Made by a program: the position numbers and the translations under genes
Notes under the pieces: generated by a model
The model's database searches: none
Told to the model about the DNA's origin: nothing
What the model saw: the letters and a program-made list of their open reading frames with translations, nothing else
Part shown: in pieces, positions 12,565-12,765 of the stretch
How the letters are laid out: each line of letters starts with the position of its first letter
How positions within the stretch are numbered: position 1 is the stretch's first letter
Source: Thiomonas sp.
GTDB taxonomy: Bacteria; Pseudomonadota; Gammaproteobacteria; Burkholderiales; Burkholderiaceae
Length of the DNA: 12,765 bases
Reading direction: 5' to 3'
NCBI GenBank assembly: GCA_027443745.1
Contig: DAIAZB010000185.1
Span: 1-12,765, forward strand

Positions 12565-12765
12565 ATGACCGACTTCTTCCGCTACCCCCACACGCCGCAC
12601 ATCGCCTGGCTGGGCGAGGGCGTGCCGCGCGATGACAAGGTGCTGGCACCGGATGAGGTGCGCGCTCTGCTGGCGGGCGACGTCGTGGTGGAGGAAAAGC
12701 TCGATGGCGCCAACCTGGGCCTGTCGCTGGCGCCCGATGGGAGCCTGCGCGTGCAGAACCGCGGG
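12565..12765 (+). CDS. ATP-dependent RNA ligase, N-terminal 67 residues (3' end outside window)
   Basis: The start of a nucleotidyltransferase-type RNA ligase, which joins RNA ends through a covalent lysine-AMP intermediate. The visible part has the hydrophobic approach VVVEEKLDGANLGLS, where K45 of the KLDG motif (KxDG, motif I) is the expected AMP-accepting lysine, and then LRVQNRG, which fits the strand and basic loop after motif I in RNA_ligase-family proteins related to T4 Rnl2. A DNA ligase is less likely because the N-terminus is very short before motif I and lacks a DNA-binding domain. The remaining motifs III to V lie beyond the window. The ATG at 12565 follows the PIN-like stop by 3 bases with only a weak purine-rich stretch upstream, so it probably depends on translation of the upstream gene. 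Its job may be repair of RNA cut by a defence nuclease. Confidence 0.8.
   Translation, partial: MTDFFRYPHTPHIAWLGEGVPRDDKVLAPDEVRALLAGDVVVEEKLDGANLGLSLAPDGSLRVQNRG

Overview
The window is a tightly packed, GC-rich stretch of bacterial DNA with every gene on the + strand. There is no intergenic gap longer than about 40 bases. The high GC, strong third-position GC/CG bias and protein style suggest a proteobacterium, perhaps a beta- or gammaproteobacterium. No housekeeping or ribosomal gene is present to fix the taxonomy, so this is an inference. The content is that of an anti-phage defence island.

Layout. (1) Bases 2-3247 hold the C-terminal part of a very large DUF1998/MZB-type superfamily 2 helicase, whose N-terminal ATPase half lies upstream of the window. 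(2) 3244-6021 is a complete SNF2/RapA-type DNA translocase resembling DrmD of class 1 DISARM. (3) 6019-6042 is a double TGTACA operator with 12-bp centre spacing, the geometry known for YefM-YoeB autoregulation. It stands in front of a Phd/YefM antitoxin (6062-6283) and a PIN-domain toxin (6283-6696). (4) 6693-10646 is a 1317-residue Eco57I/PglX/DrmMI-like adenine-N6 DNA methyltransferase. Its target-recognition segment is a conspicuous low-GC island. (5) 10640-12025 is an AAA/ABC-type ATPase ending in DUF3696. (6) 12025-12561 is a second, unrelated PIN-like nuclease candidate. (7) 12565 to the window end is the N-terminus of an ATP-dependent RNA ligase with its KxDG lysine.

How the genes may work together. 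The DUF1998 helicase, SNF2 translocase and large adenine methylase together look like a DISARM-type modification-dependent defence system. Here the helicase and DUF1998 modules, which are separate DrmA and DrmB proteins in canonical DISARM, are on one chain, as in Druantia DruE. The toxin-antitoxin pair sits inside the operon between translocase and methylase, where it could act as an addiction or guard unit and supply an internal, autoregulated promoter for the methylase and downstream genes. The distal ATPase, PIN and RNA ligase genes look like a second module. An ATPase sensor with a putative RNase has the layout of Septu-like two-gene systems, and the adjoining RNA ligase raises the possibility of an RNA cleavage and repair circuit. 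Most genes overlap by 1 to 7 bases, which suggests coupled translation of a long polycistron. No IS element, CRISPR array, tRNA, rRNA or convincing terminator was seen.
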